Below the pieces are notes generated by a model, which saw only the letters and a program-made list of their open reading frames with translations, searched no databases and was not told the DNA's origin. The translations under genes and the position numbers were made by a program. Positions 58,162-64,000 of a stretch of 64,000 nt of DNA are shown in pieces (position 1 is the stretch's first letter; each line of letters starts with the position of its first letter). This stretch comes from Siphonodentalium dalli (taxonomy: Eukaryota > Mollusca > Scaphopoda > Gadilida > Siphonodentaliidae), in contig CP136069.1 of the NCBI GenBank assembly GCA_032622095.1, positions 87,752,958-87,816,957 on the forward strand. The letters are read 5' to 3'.

Positions 58162-58246
58162 CTGTAAGAAGATAAACATATTAAAATATATTATCTTGAC
58201 TCTGTTCTATGTTATATTCTGCTTTGTGTATAAACTATCAATTTAA

Positions 58247-58514
58247 CCCTTTCATGGTGGGAGCTGCACTGGTGCAGCATTAAAGATTCTTCCAATGATG
58301 CTGGTCTATTGATATTCCAGTTAGTATTTTACCCTTTCTTCCCATAGGGAGCCTTGCATATACAAGAAAACGCACTGGCTTACAAGGTAAATATTGTTGG
58401 GCTAATGTATTCTCTTAAATATAGGAGGCTCCTTATGGGAGACTCGAATAATATAAGAGAATGCATTGGCACAGGGTTTTCACAAAATTTCAGGAACCTG
58501 CAGTCATGGAAGTG
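58247..58514. mobile_element. Family B repeat, TTAA on both sides
   Basis: TTAA-CCCTTTCATGGTGGGAG ... CAGTCATGGAAGTG-TTAA. It contains 'gagctgcactggtgcagcatt' and the 'ataagagaatgcattggc' arms. It begins 85 bp upstream of exon 1. Confidence 0.78.
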
Positions 58515-58657
58515 TTAATGACAGATCCTAGAATTGCTATGTTAATGTTTATCATCTATATTACCACAACTTATGCATGCTCAATTTATAGTGTGTGTAT
58601 TACTACATATATTTAAAATCATTTCTTTTCAATCTTCTCACAATTATGCCTACAAGG

Positions 58658-59867
58658 TAGGGCCCGACGAAGCTTTGAGATTCGATTCGATTTCGAATCT
58701 TACGTTCCGATTCGATTCGAAAGCGGTCGGGTGATTCGGGATATTTCGAATCGTTATATACAAGTTCTTTATCACTGGGAATAGACTGTATTTTCTATAA
58801 AAATTATTCATATTATCCCCAATACTTAACACAAGTCTCCTTCCGCGACCATGTGTGACCACCATGGTCCAATGTGTATAGGGTAAGTTGCCCAAAAGCT
58901 CACTGCTCGTATATATGCCCCACCAGTCCCAGTGCTGGTTACTCGTGGAAGGTCGGTGCAACTCGTGCAGCATGCAGGTATAGGTCTGTGATGGTTTGCG
59001 TGTTCATCGCGGTTGTACCATAATCGTAATCGGTTTCCTCCACCACATAAAACCAGAAATTTCGCGATACTGAAGTTAGTGAATTTCTTGTGGGACATAT
59101 TTGTATGTCGGTATCTGACATTCTTACCAGAAAAGCCTATATTGCGTTACTCAGATCAATCAAATAATATCATTTTTTTTTTAAACTCAAAATTAAAACG
59201 ATATAAATATATTAAATAAACATTTTGGGCTCCATCATGCCATCTCCAAATCCGACCAACATCTTTATCCGGGAAATGGAATATAATTTGTTAACCATTC
59301 AGCTTTCTGACAGACAGGCCCAAGTTGGGATACTATATATAGTTCTCTGTAATCCCGTTTGCGTATGCGCTATTCCCAATTAAGTCACGATGCGCAATTT
59401 TGATATCGCGCGTGCCTGCTGTATGTGACAGGGTGAAGCGTACATGCGCAGAAGAGTTCCAGTTTGCAATGACTCGAATCAGACTCCATTAACTCCAAAG
59501 TTCCAAACTGCTTTCTTTCGCGAACTTCACGCATACTGGCAGTACTGGCACAAAATATGAAATGGTGTCGTGCCATTCTCATATATTAAACTGTTTTAAA
59601 CTGTGATTAAATATTGTATTTATATATATCATGTCATAGAAATTAAGTTCAATGAACCTTCTTCGTAATCTGAGTTATCTCACTGACATTATAAAATCAT
59701 CTGACATTTGCACCCATTTTTGCTCGTACCTTCCACCGATCGGTACCGCGAATCTACTAAAGTGTTTGAAAAAGATTCGATTCGAGATTCGATTCGATTT
59801 CGAATCATTATCCTGATTTGATTCGAGATTCGATTCGATGTTGAAATTGCTGATTCGTCGGGCCCTA
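58658..59867. mobile_element. hAT-like non-autonomous element with 8-bp duplication
   Basis: A 1210-bp element beginning TAGGGCCCGACGAA and ending TTCGTCGGGCCCTA, flanked by identical CTACAAGG (58650-58657 and 59868-59875). An 8-bp duplication and TAGGG ends are hAT hallmarks. Both subterminal regions repeat GATTCGATTCGA. No transposase frame was recognised in the interior. Confidence 0.88.
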
Positions 59868-59875
59868 CTACAAGG

Positions 59876-60599
59876 CTATAAGTAGTCCAGTCAACAAAAT
59901 TTAGTTTCTGATCAGTGCAACCACAAAATAGCAAGCATAAGGCAGCAATACACGATTTCCAGCAACAGTAGCTAACTTGGGAGGGGGGTACTGTATTTCA
60001 ATTCTATGCTGAGTCGTTACCCTTCAGATAATCCCCTTGAATAATTCTTTAATTTCAGACAGCAATTACTGTTGTAAAAACATTTCTGTACTTTGATTTG
60101 TTCGTATTATTAATCACTGAGTCATGCTCCTTGGTTTGCAGACACAAAGCATCTGATTTTAACAATTTGTTTAATTGACCATTTTCAACCCAAAAGCGAG
60201 CAATGACAGAGCGAATGTCAGTGAATGTAAATAAGCTTCTTCTAACTCATAGATCTGATAGAACTGATAAATATTTGAAATAAAAAAAGTTATCATGGCA
60301 ATTTAAAAAAAATTGTCCTGCAAATGCAGATGACAAAATTCTTGGGAGAGAAATTGGGCTATTTCTTATTGCCAAACACACAGAGTTGGCCTGCACTGAA
60401 TAAGAAAATCATGTTAAACATCCAAATTCCGTACTTTATTGTTAAATTTCACAGCTTTGTAAAATAACTAAACCATCAAAGCAGTAATGCCACATTTAAC
60501 ACAGACTACACTGGTAGTTATGACCCCAGATACTTATTATCCTAGACACCTACAACCCTTCGAAATTGTGTAGGTTACCTAAAGTTACAAGAGAATCGC
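59876..60599. other. No gene seen upstream of exon 1
   Basis: AT-rich. No signal-peptide exon or promoter for the MAM/LDLa gene recognised here or to the right edge. Confidence 0.5.
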
Positions 60600-60742
60600 C
60601 TGGGAGTCGCAAAATACGCCCATGGTAATTTCAACATTGGGCCATAATTCAAGTAAAATATTGGTGGGTGGAACCCAAATTTGATCTTGACCTTGGCTAG
60701 TAAACTCACATACCAAATTTCATTCCATTAAATTCTGACTTA
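60600..60742. repeat. Family E fragment
   Basis: 'gggccataattcaagtaaaa', 'ggtgggtggaacccaaattt' and 'accaaatttcattccatta', cut at its right side by the element starting at 60743. Similar short fragments occur at 37075-37160 and 46920-47300. Confidence 0.6.
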
Positions 60743-61400
60743 GGGAGCATGTCAAAACCTCTTTCGCATATACGAAAAAAATGCGAAAAATGTGGCGTCA
60801 TTGACGTCGTTTTTTCGACATTATCAGAGTTTTTTCGTCATTATCGCACGCCGTAACGTTATACGTTTTCGTCATTTTCGCTGTCTTGGTTCGATGTTTT
60901 CGCAATTATCGCAGTTTTGTTTCGCAGTTTTGGTCAAATGTTCGCTGTTCTGTTTCGACATATTTTCGCAGTGTTTGTTTTCGTCAAGATCGCAGCATTA
61001 TATCCGTCAATATTGCTGTTGTGTCGATATGATTGGCAGGACAGTTTGTGTTCAATAAATACTCCATAGTCGCAGTTTTATACTGATGTGTCGCGAACGG
61101 GAAGATGTCGATGTCCATGCTGAAATTTCTTAGATCGGAGTGACAGTTTGTGTTCAATAAATACTCCATAGTCGCAGTTTTATACTGATGTGTCGCGAAC
61201 GGGAAGATGTCGGTGTCCATGCTGAAATTTCTCAGATCGGAGTTTTTATCATAAGAATTCCATTGATTTAATCGGAGTATTCTCCGATATGAAAACAGTT
61301 CCGATTTGATCGGAGTTTATAAATGTAGGCCTATTAGTAAATTTCTCCGATCTACTGAAATCTCCGATTTGGTTAATATCGGACAATTCAAACTTCGTTT
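60743..61400 (+). mobile_element. Family D-like element, left end with TTCG/ATCG arrays
   Basis: TTA then GGGAGCATGTCAAAACC, followed by tandem motifs such as 'ttttcgtcattatcgca'. A 102-bp tandem duplication (61040-61141, 61142-61243) follows, then a patch of ATCGGAG/CTCCGAT motifs to about 61390. The right end was not identified, so the end given is approximate. It inserted into a family E repeat. Confidence 0.65.
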
Positions 61401-62059
61401 AATAATAAACTATTATTAATAGAAGATTATTTAAAGTCCCAAATAAATTATTCCCAGACCCAATTTATATAATAGGATAGGCCAACACAATCATTTCCTA
61501 TGTGTTGATGTCACACGGTGCCCGCAAATCCGTGGGTTTATAGCAGTGATATTGCATCACTGGTTTACAGTAAATATTACAGTACCGGTTGAAGTCCCCC
61601 TAAATCTCGAGCAATAATTGCTACACCGTCGCATTAATACTGCAGAGTGGTACCGTAAACAATGCAAATTTTTACGAAAATCGTTTTTGTGTGTGATTAT
61701 GTAACTTGTCTTCACTTTGGGTAAACCGTCACCATTTAATTGTGCGAACTATTATGAATAAAAGAATACAGCCGAGGACGACAATAATTTATTCCACAAC
61801 CCCGATTTATAGTATACTTTCTGTATGCCACGTAGAGTTAATTTCTACAGTTTCAATCTGTCTTTCTAGACCAGACACATATTTTAATGTGGACGCAAAT
61901 CAGGGTGTTTACGGCATCGTCGGACAGTAGTAAACAATGCTTTAATTTTCGCAATATAAGTATGAAATCATTGTTAGATATCGGAAGCGCAGTGTCATCA
62001 TGATTAATTCGTCGGCGACTTTTATACTTTTATTTCAAATCTACACATTTTATTCAATA

Positions 62060-62581
62060 GGTTGAAGGTTAGGCTATTCAGCCTATTGCGTCGAATTACG
62101 AAATCGCGTTTTGAATGTCTCTCTTTTCTCGCACGATAAAAAGAGGTCTTAGCACGAACCAAAAATGATAAAACTTCCCAATTATAAGTAAAAATACCCA
62201 AATGAAGGAGTCTATGTAGGTCCTGAAGGAGTCTATAGACTCTTTGATGTAGAGTTCTGATGGAGAAAATGTAGGTCGATATATTTTTGTCATAATTCTG
62301 ACGTATTTTGACCTGGGAAAAAAAATCGAAATAGAGGCTCACTACGAGCATGCCAGTTTTAAATATAGAAACAGGGAATCCCGACAAATGGCGATATCGG
62401 CGACAAACAAATAATCGAAAACAACACATAAAATAAACATAGCAAAAACGCGGCACACTAAAAATGTCAGAACGCCACGAGGTTTTACGTCGTTTTTGGT
62501 GACGTCATGGAGTGAAACGGAGTAGAGTGACACCAACGTACGAATCTGTCTGATCGCCATACTGTTGCGCGAGCGCACGTA
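62060..62581. repeat. Dispersed about 520-bp repeat, copy 2
   Basis: Same orientation as 30793-31309. The 'aacgccacgaggtttta' segment is longer by 8 bases than in copy 1. No transposon ends recognised. Confidence 0.75.
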
Positions 62582-62921
62582 CGAACATAATACGTCATTT
62601 TTTTCTTCAAAATGGGCGTTTAAACACTACTACATGGTTTTAAAAAGTAAGGTCTGCAAATCAGGGGGGAAAAAAATATAAACATTATTATCAAATCAGG
62701 TACATGTGAACTTGTCGCTCATGCAAAAAAGAATTTGAACAGAATCCATATTCAACTTGACTGGAAAACTTCAGGTCAGATCAAATAACACAAACTGGAG
62801 TTATCGGTATGAAATGAAAATGTTGTCCAATAAGGTGATGTCTAAGCTGAAAAAGCACCATAATGCATGCAACAATCAGTGGAATGAACCCATATTCGAA
62901 CTTGACCAATCCTAAATTTAG

Positions 62922-62962
62922 TGTGTCTGACAATTGCAGAATGAGGTCCCCAGAGGGTGAAC
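62922..62962. repeat. Family C end fragment cut by family D-like insertion
   Basis: 'gtgtgtctgacaattgcag' then 'agagggtgaactta', broken exactly where GGGAGCATGTC begins. Confidence 0.6.
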
Positions 62963-62965
62963 TTA

Positions 62966-63375
62966 GGGAGCATGTCAAAACCTCTTTCGCATATGCGAAA
63001 AAAATGCGAAAATTGTGGCGTCATTGACGTCGTTTTTTCCGACATTATCGGAGTTTTTTCGGCATTATCGCCGCCGTAACGTTGTAAGTTTTCGTCAATT
63101 TTTCGACATTTTCGCCGTCTTGGTTTGATGTTTTCGCAATTATTGCAGTTTTGTTTCGACAGTTTCCGAGTTTTGCTCAACATTTTCGCCGTTTTGTTAC
63201 GACATATTTTCGCAGTGTTTGTTTTCGTCAAGATCGCAGTTTTGTTTCCGTCAATATTGCCTGTGGTGTCGATATGATCTGCAACACACTTTGTGTTTCG
63301 TCATGGTCGCAGTTTTATACGAATGTGTCGTGAACAGTAAGATGTCGGTGTCTTGCAGTGCTGAAAGTAAACTGT
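62966..63375 (+). mobile_element. Family D-like element, second copy of left end
   Basis: TTA then GGGAGCATGTCAAAACC, and about 400 bp closely similar to 60743-61245 in the same orientation but without the tandem duplication. It interrupts a family C repeat at 'gggtgaactta'. The right end is not seen and may lie outside the window. Confidence 0.68.
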
Positions 63376-64000
63376 ATAGTAGACTCATTGTATATCGAAT
63401 CGAAGAACGAATGGGATATGGTGTTGGGCTTTGGTAATGGCATGAAAACGGCTGACTTAACCATACAACATTTCATAATGCACCCACTGAGTGATTCCAA
63501 CATCAAAGCCCTAAATCTTTATTATCAACTTTCTGATAGAAAAATCCCAGATAAGCAAAGCATCATATAATAATATATACATTTTTAAAAAAAAGCTTAT
63601 ACCGGACATTAAGCTAATTAATATAAAAATATTTCAGATTTTATTTCATTCACTCATTCAGGACATTCAGCAACGTAGTCTCTGACCAAAGATAACGTGA
63701 TTTCCGTGGGTGTGAAAGGTAACAGCCTTGTCAACAGCTCACTTCCGTAATTTGGTTGCCACAATCAACAAAGCAACAACAATGCTACCATTTCGCTTGT
63801 TGTTTCACCGATCAAGTGAATTTGACAGCCAATACATTCGCCATGTACATTCCCGGCGAATACATCATTATTCCTCTAATTATTGTCTCGCTAGAATGTG
63901 ACACAATTTCTTGAAACGAAACTCGAGACGTCGTGATAACTGATATACAATGACTAAACTATTTTCCATTTTTCAAGTTCGCGGGCAAGACTCAAAAAGT
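63376..64000. other. Right edge, no gene seen
   Basis: A 70-codon plus-strand open frame (63358-63570) shows no domain and follows directly on the family D-like repeat. Nothing else recognised. Confidence 0.45.

Noticed and set aside
1-64000. CRISPR array, bacterial operon, riboswitch, tRNA or rRNA gene
   Set aside because: The tandem arrays lack regular repeat-spacer structure, the genome is clearly intron-bearing eukaryotic, and no cloverleaf or rRNA core was recognised by eye.

Overview
This window is eukaryotic, AT-rich and intron-dominated. The visible signals are split exons with GT..AG borders and many non-autonomous DNA transposons, with no operons. A lophotrochozoan, probably a bivalve mollusc, is the best guess. 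The reasons are the large MAM/LDL-receptor class A (LDLa) gene and dispersed repeats carrying phrases such as 'gggccataactctgg', which I associate from memory with bivalve genomes. The species is inference only.

One gene can be supported. It lies on the minus strand and fills most of the window (exons from 58081-58161 down to 1079-1234), and both ends lie outside. I find 18 exons by reading minus-strand GT donors, AG acceptors and family motifs. Every exon is a multiple of three and every intron is phase 1. Together they give 1199 codons of an extracellular, cysteine-rich modular protein. In 5' to 3' order it has an unrecognised segment, a Ser/Thr/Pro linker, four consecutive MAM domains, a fifth MAM with a Thr/Ser/Tyr/Pro-rich insert, LDLa, MAM, LDLa, and the start of a seventh MAM. 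Each MAM is split by an intron into an N-half exon (Cys1-Cys2) and a C-half exon. The architecture resembles the MAM-and-LDLa (MALRD1-like) family. The first four MAMs lack the usual 'C-L-x-F' cysteine and each carries one in a later strand instead; the last three keep the usual one.

The introns are packed with mobile elements. Family A is a TA-flanked foldback MITE of about 213 bp (termini CAGTAATGCCC...GGGCATTACTG) with about 20 copies or fragments. Seven copies lie within 60 bp of an exon border, and one sits in a decayed LINE reverse transcriptase. Family B is a set of TTAA-flanked, piggyBac-like elements at 17668, 22539 (with 22727 nested inside), 26952, 39722-43412, 48471, 57755 and 58247. 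Family C consists of foldbacks around 'GAGGGTGAATTTAG'. Family D is TTA-flanked and PIF/Harbinger-like, with related termini (GGGGTCATCTCAAAACT or GGGAGCATGTCAAAACC) but different internal ATCG-containing motif arrays, at 7636-9348, 23425-26266, 60743, 62966 and an end at 54854. A hAT-like element with an 8-bp target duplication lies at 58658-59867. A foldback element with inverted minisatellite ends is at 51321-52699. Family E is made of tandem 'ataactctgg' repeats. Two LINE remnants lie at 20815-22050 and 50296-50622.

No complete transposase, tRNA, rRNA, CRISPR array or bacterial-type operon was recognised. The promoter, start codon and 3' end of the MAM gene are not in view.
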